A stretch of 64,000 nt of DNA from CAZCJU01 sp964498965 (lineage in GTDB: Bacteria; Bacillota; Clostridia; Oscillospirales; CAG-272). Below are positions 16,290 through 24,825 of this stretch, in pieces. The stretch covers positions 1 to 64,000 of the forward strand of contig CAZCJU010000003.1 in NCBI GenBank assembly GCA_964498965.1, read 5' to 3'. The notes under the pieces are model-generated. The model was not told where the DNA came from, did no database searches, and worked only from the letters and a program-made list of their open reading frames with translations. The position numbers and the translations under genes are program-made. Positions within the stretch are counted from its first letter, which is position 1; each line of letters opens with the position of its first letter.

Positions 16290-17026
16290 TGAAAAAAATT
16301 ACGGATATTACCGTAAATTCGCACGACACGGACGGATCGGGAACGGTCCGTCTGTCGTGTACCGTGCGTTATATGCAGGAATGTGCGATGCTTCAATTAC
16401 AGCACACACACCCGACCTCGGAGGAATTGCGGCAACGTCGGCAGGCCTTCATCATAAGCAAGATGAGCGTAAAATGCTTCGCACCGCTTTTCGCATACGA
16501 CGATCTTGAGGTACAGACGTGGCTCGCCGCTTTTCACGGCGTTACATACGACAGAGTATACAGAATAAAGAGAAACGGTGTAACGGTTGCCGAGGCGGCA
16601 TCGATATGGTGTCTTATCGGTTCGGGGAAAAAGCTTTTGCGTGCCGATACATGGGACAACACGCCGCACACGGACGATGACAGCGTAGACGTTGCGATCT
16701 CGCATCGGTCGTTTTTTCCGAGCGACGATACACTTGAGCAAGTCGGCGAAAAGCTCGTATCGTACGGCGACATCGATTCTAACCGTCATTTTAACAACAC
16801 ACATTATCCCGATATGTACTGTTCCTTTATACCGGAGCTGAACGATTTTTCACTCGGGAAAAAATTTTTCATAAGCGATTACTCGGTCAAATTTTTAAAC
16901 GAAGCCCCGCTCGGGGAGCGGTTGACTGTATATCGGTCCAAAACCGATGATGTATATTATTTCAAAACCGTCAGAGCGGACGGTTTGATCAACACGGAAG
17001 CACGTCTGTGTATTGCCGAATATTAA
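16289..17026 (+). CDS. Acyl-ACP thioesterase (FatA-like, double hotdog)
   Basis: 245 residues. Two hotdog domains: the first begins with the pattern HDTDGSGTVRLSCTVRYMQECA, the second has the catalytic block YGDIDSNRHFNNTHYPDMYC (Asn/His in NRHFNN). This is the bacterial acyl-ACP thioesterase family, which releases fatty acids from acyl carrier protein in anaerobic Firmicutes. No membrane segments, so cytosolic. Coupled to fba and followed by the LytM-like gene whose ribosome site overlaps its stop codon; all three are one transcription unit. Confidence 0.88.
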   Translation: MKKITDITVNSHDTDGSGTVRLSCTVRYMQECAMLQLQHTHPTSEELRQRRQAFIISKMSVKCFAPLFAYDDLEVQTWLAAFHGVTYDRVYRIKRNGVTVAEAASIWCLIGSGKKLLRADTWDNTPHTDDDSVDVAISHRSFFPSDDTLEQVGEKLVSYGDIDSNRHFNNTHYPDMYCSFIPELNDFSLGKKFFISDYSVKFLNEAPLGERLTVYRSKTDDVYYFKTVRADGLINTEARLCIAEY

Positions 17027-17036
17027 GGAGGGAAAA

Positions 17037-18680
17037 TTGAAAAACAGATTTCTTACTTTTATCGGTATAATTTTGCTTTTTATCCCGACCGCCATTGCGA
17101 TAGCCGTATACAATCCTCCGACACAGTCATTGCTGCAATCGTCCTCGGAGATCGAGAGCATGGTCGTTACCGATCCGTCGGGTGTGCTTCACAGCATATC
17201 GTCGAAGGACGAAATAGCGACGGTTTCGACGTTGCTTCACGGAAAGGAGCTTGACGGTCTGCCGTCCGCTGCTTTAGATTACGGAAAATTCGACATAACG
17301 CTGAATGCGGGCGATGAAAGCGATGTCTATACGGTTTACGCAAATATAGACGATCTCGACGGCATATATTACAAGCACGGCGAAAAATATTACAAGGCGG
17401 ACACGAGCGTCAGCGAGAGCTTTCTTTCCTCCTCCTTTTCCGCTTCCCTTTACAATGCAGACGCTCCCACACTGACCGTCGGCGATTCCGTATCTATAGC
17501 TCCTTGTGAGATCGAATGGAGATACAGGCTCGTAAACGGCGAATATGCGAATGCGGAGCTTACGACGAGCGACAAAAAGCAAAACGGCGGTGAGGGCAAG
17601 GGCGATCTTAATCTCAAATTTTCAAGAACTCCCGACACAGCCATAATAACGTTTTCACATGACGGCGAGGAATACAAGCGTACCGTACTTGACAGCACGT
17701 TTGACGGTGTTGAGGTTGACGAAGCGACAGTGTTTTCGGTAAGAATAGAAGCTCAATGGGACACATCGACGGTTCATTCCGGCGGCAGTGCCGTGTACGA
17801 GTTTGAATACACCGTCGGCGGCAAGCCCGCATTCGAGATATATTCCTACGGTGTTCACGCCGGCAAAGTCACGACCGAGCAGGGCGGTATCATTGTAATT
17901 ACCGCAAAGAACGCCGAGGTTGACAAGCTCAAAATCGAAATTTCTCCGCACGGCTTCACCGACAGCTTTACACCGACCTTTTACGGCGACGGTGAGATAA
18001 AGTACGCACTTATTCCGACAAGCTATGTGACGGAGGTATCGGACGAATACGAAATCAAGCTGTCCTATGAGAACAAGACATACACCTATTCCGCAAGCGT
18101 AACGGAAAGAACCTCCGGAACGGGCAAAAAGGAATATTCCTCCAAGGCTTCGGCAATAGAAAAATACATTAACGACGACAGCGTGTCATCACTGAAAAAG
18201 CTCATATCCGACATTGCCGCACTCGATACATCATCGACGTATATCGGTTCGAACGATATCGTATTTCCCGGCGGAGTGACGACGCATCGCACCGGCTACG
18301 GCCTTTTGATGACCTTCAAAAGCATTGACGGCTTGAGCTTTAATCACTGCGGTATCGACGTGAAGATCAGGGACGGCAAGGACGTGACCGCTTCAAGTGA
18401 CGGTACGGTCGTTTACGTCGGCACGGACACGATATTCGGCGGCGTTGTTGTCATCGATCACGGACTCGGAATACGCAGTATGTATTGCAGAGTAAGCACC
18501 GATATAGTAAAAGTCGGCGATGCGATAAAGCAGGGCGACACGATAGCGAAAGCGGACGGCAGCGGCTTCGGCGACAGCGAGCGTGTGCATTACAGTGTAA
18601 TGCTCGGCGATGCGTTTATTTCTCCGTTACTTCTCATCGAGAACGGTTTCCCCGACAATTTTCCTATCACAGCGGAATGA
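17037..18680 (+). CDS. Secreted LytM/M23-like protein with altered catalytic residues
   Basis: 547 residues from TTG 17037, preferred because AAGGAGGG lies 6 nt before it; the ATG eight codons upstream has no such site. A signal or anchor helix (FLTFIGIILLFIPTAIAIAV) is followed by a long beta-rich region without a recognised domain. The last 120 residues are an M23 fold: HxxxD is intact (NHCGID, about 437) and VHYSV retains one late His, but the usual YxHL His is Arg (MYCRVS, about 482) and the first His of HxH is Arg (ERVH). Zinc binding may persist while peptidase activity is doubtful, reminiscent of SpoIIQ-type scaffolds. A strong terminator follows. Confidence 0.82.
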   Translation: MKNRFLTFIGIILLFIPTAIAIAVYNPPTQSLLQSSSEIESMVVTDPSGVLHSISSKDEIATVSTLLHGKELDGLPSAALDYGKFDITLNAGDESDVYTVYANIDDLDGIYYKHGEKYYKADTSVSESFLSSSFSASLYNADAPTLTVGDSVSIAPCEIEWRYRLVNGEYANAELTTSDKKQNGGEGKGDLNLKFSRTPDTAIITFSHDGEEYKRTVLDSTFDGVEVDEATVFSVRIEAQWDTSTVHSGGSAVYEFEYTVGGKPAFEIYSYGVHAGKVTTEQGGIIVITAKNAEVDKLKIEISPHGFTDSFTPTFYGDGEIKYALIPTSYVTEVSDEYEIKLSYENKTYTYSASVTERTSGTGKKEYSSKASAIEKYINDDSVSSLKKLISDIAALDTSSTYIGSNDIVFPGGVTTHRTGYGLLMTFKSIDGLSFNHCGIDVKIRDGKDVTASSDGTVVYVGTDTIFGGVVVIDHGLGIRSMYCRVSTDIVKVGDAIKQGDTIAKADGSGFGDSERVHYSVMLGDAFISPLLLIENGFPDNFPITAE

Positions 18681-18691
18681 ATCGAAAATTT

Positions 18692-18723
18692 CCCACCGCA
18701 ACTGCGGTGGGATTTTTTGTTTT
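18692..18723 (+). terminator. Rho-independent terminator after the LytM-like gene
   Basis: CCCACCGC (18692-18699) pairs with GCGGTGGG (18704-18711) across AACT, then ATTTTTTGTTTT. Downstream, 18771-18796 holds an ATTGCCG/CGGCAAT inverted repeat in the leader of the germination gene. Confidence 0.9.
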
Positions 18724-18827
18724 GCCGTTTATATTTCGGTCTTTCGGTCAACAATTAATTGTCAATGACCGATTGCCGGCAACCGATCGGCAATTGATCG
18801 GGAATCGAAAGAAAACGGGGGGACAAA

Positions 18828-20222
18828 ATGCTCGGCAAAGATTATTTCACCGATATCGCATATTTCGACGCTTGTTTTGAAGGCAGCTTTGATATCGTTC
18901 GGCGTGATATCGAGGTATGCGGCAAAAAATTTTGCGTATATTTCACCGACGGACTTACAAAAGACGAAACTATGCTGAAGATCCTCGATTCGTTGATGAA
19001 GCTCGGCTCTTTAGATACGGTCGAATCGTCGAAGGAATTTACCGACCGTCTTATCCCGTACATCGAATGTGACATTTGTTCCGATCCCGACACGGCGATA
19101 AGCTTTGTTTTATCTGGCTGTGTTTTGCTTTTGGGCGAGGTATTGCCGACGCCTGTGCTTATAGACGCACGGACATATCCGGTACGTTCCGTCACCGAAC
19201 CCGAAAACGACCGTGTTTTGCGTGGGGCGAGAGTCGGCTTTGTCGAAACGCTTATTTTCAACACGGCATTGATACGTCGTCACATACGAGATAAAAATTT
19301 GAAAATGAAGCTTATCTCCGTCGGCAGTATCTCAAAAACGGACGTGGTAATATGTTATCTTGCCGGCACGGCGGACGAAAAATATGTAAAATCACTCGAA
19401 AAGCGAATAGCGGCGATAAAAACGGATTCGCTCGTCATGGGAGCGGAATCCTTGGCGGAATGCCTGATACGCAAGAAGTGGTACAATCCTTTTCCCAAAA
19501 TAAGGTACACCGAGCGGCCCGACGCACTCGCCGCTTCCGTAATGGAGGGCAGTGTCGGCGTTTTGGTAGACAATTATCCGCAGGCGATGATATTGCCTAC
19601 CTGCATTTTCGATTTTCTGCAGGAAACGGACGATTATTCTCTTCCTCCGCTTGTCGGTTCTTATCTTCGCTTCACACGGTGTTCGCTGTTTTTTCTGACA
19701 ATGCTTCTTTCGCCGCTTTGGTATCTGCTCATAACTCACCCTCAATACATTCCCAAAGCTCTGCACTTCATACAAGTCGAGGAAAACGCCGGTCTGCCGA
19801 TCATCGTGCAAATGCTTTTACTTGAATTTGCGGTTGACGGAATGAAGCTTGCGGCATTGAACACGCCCTCCATGCTGTCCGGCAGTTTCTCCATAATCGG
19901 CGGTCTGCTTTTGGGTGATTTTGCGGTCAAGGTCGGGTGGTTCATTCCCGAAACGATACTGTATTCCGCGTTTGTTTCTCTCGCCAATTTTTCGCAACCG
20001 TCCTACGAACTCGGTTACGCATTCAAGTTTATGCGAATCCTGCTGCTTTTGCTCACCGCCCTTTTCGGGCTTGTCGGCTTTTGTGCGGGGATCATCCTTA
20101 TCACTGTCCTCATTGCGTCAAATAAGGGTATCGACGGAAGCCGGCGTTATCTGTATCCTCTCATACCGTTCAACGGCAAGGCACTGCTCAGACTGCTTTT
20201 CCGCATCAAAAAGGACAAATAG
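18828..20222 (+). CDS. Spore germination protein, GerA family (SpoVAF-like)
   Basis: 464 residues. The N-terminal soluble domain (to about 230) shows the GerA A-subunit layout (DSLMKLGSLD, GEVLPTP, TEPENDRVLRGARVGFVETLIFNTALIRRHI), and SVMEGSVGVLVDNYPQAMILPTCIFDFLQETDDY leads into about five membrane helices. Without partner B and C subunits it is closer to SpoVAF, an accessory to SpoVA-mediated calcium-dipicolinate release, than to a complete nutrient receptor. No spoVA genes adjoin it. The start uses GGGGGGAC about 5 nt before ATG. It lies 36 bp before spoIIIAA, with no terminator seen between. Confidence 0.85.
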   Translation: MLGKDYFTDIAYFDACFEGSFDIVRRDIEVCGKKFCVYFTDGLTKDETMLKILDSLMKLGSLDTVESSKEFTDRLIPYIECDICSDPDTAISFVLSGCVLLLGEVLPTPVLIDARTYPVRSVTEPENDRVLRGARVGFVETLIFNTALIRRHIRDKNLKMKLISVGSISKTDVVICYLAGTADEKYVKSLEKRIAAIKTDSLVMGAESLAECLIRKKWYNPFPKIRYTERPDALAASVMEGSVGVLVDNYPQAMILPTCIFDFLQETDDYSLPPLVGSYLRFTRCSLFFLTMLLSPLWYLLITHPQYIPKALHFIQVEENAGLPIIVQMLLLEFAVDGMKLAALNTPSMLSGSFSIIGGLLLGDFAVKVGWFIPETILYSAFVSLANFSQPSYELGYAFKFMRILLLLLTALFGLVGFCAGIILITVLIASNKGIDGSRRYLYPLIPFNGKALLRLLFRIKKDK

Positions 20223-20258
20223 AAGAATATTTGCGGCTTTGTCCGAATAGTCTGTAGC

Positions 20259-21143
20259 ATGATGAACATTGAAAACACCCGTGATCCGCTTTACATCGCA
20301 TATCGATATCTTCCGAAACGGCTATGCGATCCTCTGCGTCTTTTCGCACTGAAAAATCCGTCCCTGCCTCCGCTGGTTACCGAGCTTAGACTTCGCATTA
20401 ACGGCTCGTTTTCTCTGAGTCTGCCCGACAAAAATCTCACCGTATCTCCTCTCGGCGACACGCAGGGCGGCGTGCTTATCTGCACAAGGGATGACATAGA
20501 CGAATGCGTGCGGCTTTTATGCTCGAATTCGTATCAATCCCACGAAAGCGAGATAGAAGCCGGGTACATCTCCTCGCCCGACGGGCTACGTGCGGGTGTT
20601 GCCTGCTCCGCATCGCCCGACGGCGGTGTACATACGGTAAATTCCGTTTGCATACGCATTCCGCACGCAGTTCAAGCCGACGTTTCCCCGTTGTTTTCGG
20701 ACGGAGTCCTTTCGACGCTGATATTTTCGCCGCCCGCCGAGGGCAAAACGACCGTACTGCGGCTGTGTATCTCTCATCTGTGCGAATCGGGACTTCGTGT
20801 TGCCGTTATCGACACACGGTACGAGCTGTCGGCATCGTCACCTCCTCCGCTTGCCGACTACATATGCGGAAAAAGCAGAGGAGAGGGCATCGAGATTGCC
20901 ACGAGAACGCTGAATCCGCAGGTCATTATCTGCGACGAGATAGGTTCAAAGGACGAATGCGACGCTATATTGTCCGCACAAAACACGGGCGTTCCGTTTA
21001 TCGCGACTGCTCACGGTTCATCGCTTGAGGCGATCTTACGTCGTCCGAGCATCGCTTTGCTTGCTTCGAACGGAGTTTTCGAGCGATTCGCACGGTTAAG
21101 ACGAACGGGAAACGAATTTTCGTTCGATATAGTACGTCAATGA
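20259..21143 (+). CDS. spoIIIAA: Stage III sporulation protein AA (ATPase)
   Basis: 294 residues, the cytoplasmic ATPase of the SpoIIIA-SpoIIQ feeding-tube channel made in the mother cell. VTELRLRINGSFSLSLPD and the HESEIEAGYISSPDGLRAGVAC block are typical. The P-loop reads SPPAEGKTTVLRL (about 157) where most homologues have GPPxxGKTT, so the first Gly is Ser. RTLNPQVIICDEIGSKDECDAI is the Walker B region. The sequence 20225-20251 (GAATATT, 12 bases, CGAATAGT) is a weak possible sigma-E promoter. No clear ribosome site precedes ATG 20259. It overlaps spoIIIAB by 4 bp. Confidence 0.93.
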   Translation: MMNIENTRDPLYIAYRYLPKRLCDPLRLFALKNPSLPPLVTELRLRINGSFSLSLPDKNLTVSPLGDTQGGVLICTRDDIDECVRLLCSNSYQSHESEIEAGYISSPDGLRAGVACSASPDGGVHTVNSVCIRIPHAVQADVSPLFSDGVLSTLIFSPPAEGKTTVLRLCISHLCESGLRVAVIDTRYELSASSPPPLADYICGKSRGEGIEIATRTLNPQVIICDEIGSKDECDAILSAQNTGVPFIATAHGSSLEAILRRPSIALLASNGVFERFARLRRTGNEFSFDIVRQ

Positions 21144-21595
21144 TCGCAAAGCTGTTAGCTTCATGCATTATACTGTCGTGTGCCTATATTTACGGCAAGC
21201 ATTCGGCGAATGCGGTGATAAACAAGGGGCAAAGAGGACGCGAGCTGCTTTGTGCCATGTATTTTGCACTCGGTCAGCTTGAACGGAAAATGCCGACGGA
21301 CGTTATGATCTCTCGTTTAAGTGCGACATACCCGAAGCTGTTTCACCTCGGTGAAAGCTGTGCGGATATATGCCGCCGTTTCGAACACGACGGGGAGGAC
21401 GGGGCGATATGTGCCGAATTTTTCTCATATCTCGGCAAGACGGACACAATGTCCCAAATAAAGGAATTGGAATACATAACGGAGCGAATGAAGGCACAGG
21501 TCGATGAGCTTAGCGAAAAAAGCAAGCGGGACGCACGGCTCAGGCGTCTTATACCCTTGTTTTTCGCCTCTCTCGTTCTGATCGTGCTGTTATAG
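21140..21595 (+). CDS. spoIIIAB: Stage III sporulation protein AB
   Basis: 151 residues. An N-terminal membrane helix, a cytoplasmic helical domain (MYFALGQLERKMPTDVMISRLSATYPKLFHLGE) and a C-terminal hydrophobic tail (RLIPLFFASLVLIVLL) match SpoIIIAB, a GspF-like component of the channel. The start overlaps spoIIIAA by ATGA. Identity rests on both motif pattern and operon position. Confidence 0.92.
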   Translation: MIAKLLASCIILSCAYIYGKHSANAVINKGQRGRELLCAMYFALGQLERKMPTDVMISRLSATYPKLFHLGESCADICRRFEHDGEDGAICAEFFSYLGKTDTMSQIKELEYITERMKAQVDELSEKSKRDARLRRLIPLFFASLVLIVLL

Positions 21596-21603
21596 GTAAG
21601 AAT

Positions 21604-21798
21604 ATGGACGCTTCACTTGTTATCAAAGCTCTCGGAATAGGTATCCTCGTATCCGTCGCCTGTCAAATCCTCACCAAAAGCGGACGCGACGAGCAAGCGA
21701 CGCTCGTTTCGCTGACGGGCATTATAATAATACTTTTAATGATCGTCGGTCAGCTTGAAAAGCTGATAAGCACCGTAAGGAGCGTATTCGGGATATGA
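21604..21798 (+). CDS. spoIIIAC: Stage III sporulation protein AC
   Basis: 64 residues, two membrane helices (about 8-25 and 36-52). KALGIGILVSVACQILTKSGRDEQATLVSLTG is near-identical in character to the SpoIIIAC consensus, and the size fits exactly. Eight bases after spoIIIAB; overlaps spoIIIAD by four. Confidence 0.95.
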   Translation: MDASLVIKALGIGILVSVACQILTKSGRDEQATLVSLTGIIIILLMIVGQLEKLISTVRSVFGI

Positions 21799-22178
21799 AT
21801 ATCACCGCCTGCTGTGTCTTTTGTGTATTTGCTTGCGTTATTTTGCATTTTATAAAGCGTCTTGACGACGGGATCGCCCGTGTATTGGCCGTCGTGCTGT
21901 GCGTTTTCCTTTTCTTTTCGGTATGCATATACATCAAACAACCCATCGACTATCTTAAGCGGGTCGCACAAAGCACGTCGTTCGGGAAATACTTGCCGTA
22001 CATGATAAAATCGCTGTGCATAGGTCTTATCTGCAAAAGCTGTGAGGACATTTGCGTGAGCCTCGGCGAGGCGGGTGTCGGGGGGATCATCGAGGGAGCG
22101 GGGAAGCTTGCAATAATAATAACATGTCTGCCTCTTCTCGAAGAAATAATAAGCACCTCGAGCGGATACATAAAATGA
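21795..22178 (+). CDS. spoIIIAD: Stage III sporulation protein AD
   Basis: 127 residues with four hydrophobic stretches. The C-terminal half SLCIGLICKSCEDICVSLGEAGVGGIIEGAGKLAIIITCLPLLEEI matches SpoIIIAD (CEDxGExxxA pattern). Integral membrane part of the channel. Overlaps both neighbours by 4 bp. Confidence 0.94.
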   Translation: MNITACCVFCVFACVILHFIKRLDDGIARVLAVVLCVFLFFSVCIYIKQPIDYLKRVAQSTSFGKYLPYMIKSLCIGLICKSCEDICVSLGEAGVGGIIEGAGKLAIIITCLPLLEEIISTSSGYIK

Positions 22179-23245
22179 AGAAAATAAAATACATAATAGT
22201 CATACCGTTATTAATACGGTTAATATGTTTTTTCCCTCTTCGTGCATATTCGTCGGAAGAATACCGTATCGAAACACCGAATGAGGTCAACGAACTACTC
22301 GGGAAAAGTGCCGAGGAATACGTATCGCAGGGCGGGGACATATTTTCCGTCGTAACACAAGCGATAAAGAGTGCGTTTCCCTCTCTGTTCACCTCCGTTT
22401 TTTCGCTTGTCGGAATGCTCGCTGTCGGTGCGGTTCTAAATGCGATATGCTCGCTTTCCGATTCTTCCTCACGTGTTTACACGCTTGCAAGCCGCATGTG
22501 CTGTGCCTTAATGATTTTCGACACGATAAAAAGCACTTGTCTTTGCACGAAAACGGCAATGGACACCATGGTCACGGTCATGTCGTCGTTTCTCGGCATC
22601 ATGTGTGTATCCGGCGTCGGCTCGTCGCAGGTCGTTTCCGCTTCCTCTCACGCCACCGTCGTTTTAACGGTACTGCACCTCATAAGCGGTCTCTGCTCCC
22701 GTGCCGTAATGCCCGCCGTATACGCTTCCTTCGGACTTTCGCTCGCTTCTGCTCTATCCGACACTCCCGAGCTTTACGGATTTATAAACGCCTTCAAAAA
22801 ACTTGCCGTCACTCTTTTATCTGCCGGCTGCGGTCTGTTTTCTTTTTGTCTTACTCTGCAAAGCGTCGCTCTCACCTCACTTGAACAGGCGATAGGCAGG
22901 GGCGTGCGTTTTGCCGCCTCGGCTTTCATACCGATAATCGGTTCGTCGCTCTCGGAGGCCACCTCATATGTTATAGAGGGCATGAAAACGATCCGTTCGC
23001 TTTCATGTGCCTCGGCATTGCTCGTGCTTTTGCTGGTGCTTGTCGTTCCGCTGTGCATGATACTCTGTAATAAACTCTCGCTCGGCATAGCGTCGCTTTG
23101 TGCGGGGATTTTGACGCTTGACGGCGAAAGGAAGCTCATAGACGGTATAAATTCCCTGCTCACGATCCTGCTTGCCGCACTTCTTTCATGCTTTACCGTG
23201 CTTGTCGTTTCATGTGCGACATTTATGAAATTCAATTATGCGTGA
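22175..23245 (+). CDS. spoIIIAE: Stage III sporulation protein AE
   Basis: 356 residues from ATG 22175, which overlaps the spoIIIAD stop; the longer open frame upstream lies within spoIIIAD. A signal peptide (MKKIKYIIVIPLLIRLICFFPL) is followed by many membrane helices. GVGSSQVVSASSHATVVLTVLHLISGLCSRAVMPAVYASFG and LISGINSLLT-like ends resemble SpoIIIAE, the largest integral membrane protein of the channel. Overlaps spoIIIAF by 8 bp. Confidence 0.93.
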   Translation: MKKIKYIIVIPLLIRLICFFPLRAYSSEEYRIETPNEVNELLGKSAEEYVSQGGDIFSVVTQAIKSAFPSLFTSVFSLVGMLAVGAVLNAICSLSDSSSRVYTLASRMCCALMIFDTIKSTCLCTKTAMDTMVTVMSSFLGIMCVSGVGSSQVVSASSHATVVLTVLHLISGLCSRAVMPAVYASFGLSLASALSDTPELYGFINAFKKLAVTLLSAGCGLFSFCLTLQSVALTSLEQAIGRGVRFAASAFIPIIGSSLSEATSYVIEGMKTIRSLSCASALLVLLLVLVVPLCMILCNKLSLGIASLCAGILTLDGERKLIDGINSLLTILLAALLSCFTVLVVSCATFMKFNYA

Positions 23246-23702
23246 AAATCTGATCTGCCTTATTGTAATGACCTGCTGCGTGGGAGTAACGATGTTGCTT
23301 TCCCCGGAGGGAAAGCTCAAAAAATACGTTTCGCTCGCCTGTTCGCTGTGCGTGACGGCGGCACTGTTTGCGTTTTTACCGAATACCGATTTTGAACCGA
23401 GCGTCATTTCGCCGGTCACCGTTTCGGACAATTCGGACCGCATACGCACCGAAATAATACAGCGTACCGTAGACGGAATAAGCACGGGAATAAAAAAGGA
23501 CCTCATGAATCGTTACGGATTAAAGGACGGGGAGATAACGGTGCGGTGCAACTACACGGACGGAGAGGAGATAGAGATGATCGGATATTACATAGAGCTG
23601 TGCGGTACGGGTAATATCCTAAAGACCTCACGCATACAATATTATGTAAGCGAAAATTACGGAGCTGAATGTACGGTGGTTTACGTTGAACAGATCGAAT
23701 AA
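23238..23702 (+). CDS. spoIIIAF: Stage III sporulation protein AF
   Basis: 154 residues. Two N-terminal helices (LICLIVMTCCVGVTMLL and YVSLACSLCVTAALFAFL) separated by SPEGKLKKY, then a soluble alpha/beta ring-type domain; this is the SpoIIIAF layout. Position between AE and AG confirms it. The start overlaps the end of spoIIIAE and its end overlaps the TTG start of spoIIIAG. Confidence 0.92.
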   Translation: MRENLICLIVMTCCVGVTMLLSPEGKLKKYVSLACSLCVTAALFAFLPNTDFEPSVISPVTVSDNSDRIRTEIIQRTVDGISTGIKKDLMNRYGLKDGEITVRCNYTDGEEIEMIGYYIELCGTGNILKTSRIQYYVSENYGAECTVVYVEQIE

Positions 23703-24144
23703 AGAAAAGCTCAAGGCACTTGCTTTGAAAAACAAGCTGCCTCTGTTGCTTTTGCTTTTCTCCGCACTCGGTGTCGCTCTGCTGCTTTTCGGCGGCGGCG
23801 AGGATGCGGACAAAAGCTCCGAAAGCACTGCGGAGCTTAAAAAAAGCACTGAAAGCGACATACGGAAAATGGCGGAAAAAATAAGCGGCTCGCATGCATA
23901 CGTTACCGTAAGCATCGACTGTCTTTACACCGATGAATACGCCCGAAACGAGAGCGGCGGTCTTTTGCAGGCAAACGGCAAGCCCGTGCTTGTAAAAAGC
24001 GAGCTGCCGCAGCTGAGAGGAGTTACCGTCGTATGCAAAAACGGCGACGACGCAGATATACGTTCCCGAATAACGCAAGCGGTATGCTGTGCATACGGAA
24101 TAAGCTCGAACAGGGTATTCGTTTGTTCTTATTTTAACGGATAA
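23686..24144 (+). CDS. spoIIIAG: Stage III sporulation protein AG
   Basis: 152 residues from TTG 23686, 17 bp inside spoIIIAF; no ATG gives a better start. One membrane helix (LPLLLLLFSALGVALLLF), a short Ser/Glu linker and a ring-building domain with AYVTVSIDCLY, LRGVTVVCKNGDDADIRSRITQAVCCAYGISSNRVFV. SpoIIIAG forms the large ring in the forespore-facing intermembrane space. About 50 residues shorter than B. subtilis SpoIIIAG, consistent with the minimal Clostridial form. Confidence 0.92.
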   Translation: MNRSNKEKLKALALKNKLPLLLLLFSALGVALLLFGGGEDADKSSESTAELKKSTESDIRKMAEKISGSHAYVTVSIDCLYTDEYARNESGGLLQANGKPVLVKSELPQLRGVTVVCKNGDDADIRSRITQAVCCAYGISSNRVFVCSYFNG

Positions 24145-24174
24145 AACCGAAAATTTTAATGTATGGAGGTACAT

Positions 24175-24729
24175 ATGAAAATACTGAAAGCCGGCAATCC
24201 AGCAAAGGAGGGTGAAGAGAAAAAGAAGTTCGATATCAAAGGGCTTATCGAAAAAATAGGAAAGCGAAATCTGATAATAATCGGCTCGGTACTCGCCGTC
24301 GGCATTATCGTTTACGTAAATTGGTTCCTGCTTGAGGACAACGAACCCGCCTCGTCGCAGCCGTCCGATCAGGCACAGCAAAAAGCGGACGATTATTTCA
24401 CATCCTCGACTCTGAATCGCAACCGGGCGAGGGATGAGGCAATGGAGGTGCTTCAAGCCGTAGTCGATGCAGGTTCGTCCGAGGACGCTTCGAAATCGGC
24501 ACTTGCCGACATTTCGAGGATCGCCGCCGACATTGAAAAGGAAGCCAATGTGGAATCGCTCGTAAAGTCAAAAGGTTTTTCCGAGTGTGTTGCGGTCATA
24601 TCGGGTGACAGCATAAGCATTGTCGTTCGCTCGGAAGCGTTGCTTCCCTCGGATATAGCTCAGATCAAAGAGATCGCATATGAAAACGCCGATATTCTTC
24701 CCGAAAACGTTGTAATAATACAAAAATAA
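24175..24729 (+). CDS. spoIIIAH: Stage III sporulation protein AH
   Basis: 184 residues from ATG 24175, 5 nt after a GGAGG; the in-frame ATG at 24163 lies ahead of that site. One membrane helix (NLIIIGSVLAVGIIVYVNWFLL) is followed by a helical linker (LNRNRARDEAMEVLQAVVD) and the ring domain (CVAVISGDSISIVVRSEALLPSDIAQIKEIA). SpoIIIAH pairs with forespore SpoIIQ. The nearest LytM-like protein in the window (17037-18680) is a possible but unproven partner. Last gene of the spoIIIA operon. Confidence 0.93.
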   Translation: MKILKAGNPAKEGEEKKKFDIKGLIEKIGKRNLIIIGSVLAVGIIVYVNWFLLEDNEPASSQPSDQAQQKADDYFTSSTLNRNRARDEAMEVLQAVVDAGSSEDASKSALADISRIAADIEKEANVESLVKSKGFSECVAVISGDSISIVVRSEALLPSDIAQIKEIAYENADILPENVVIIQK

Positions 24730-24764
24730 TACGAAAACAATGCGAAAATAATTTTATCAAAGCC

Positions 24765-24793
24765 TTGACAATTACCTTATATTGGTATATAAT
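24765..24793 (+). promoter_or_regulatory. Perfect consensus sigma-A promoter
   Basis: TTGACA (24765-24770), 17 bases, TATAAT (24788-24793), with TG two positions before the -10 region. It drives the unknown membrane protein that follows. Confidence 0.9.
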
Positions 24794-24825
24794 TGATAAA
24801 ATCTATTTTGATCCGTCGAGGAATT

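Noticed and set aside
18750..18800. Inverted repeats CAATTAATTG and ATTGCCG/CGGCAAT before the germination gene as a specific operator
   Set aside because: They are short and imperfectly spaced in a skewed sequence; no regulator in the window suggests a match, so they are only mentioned with the terminator entry.
23503..24456. A 317-codon minus-strand frame opposite spoIIIAF-AH
   Set aside because: It lies across three sporulation genes in their conserved order; codon pattern is that of a shadow.
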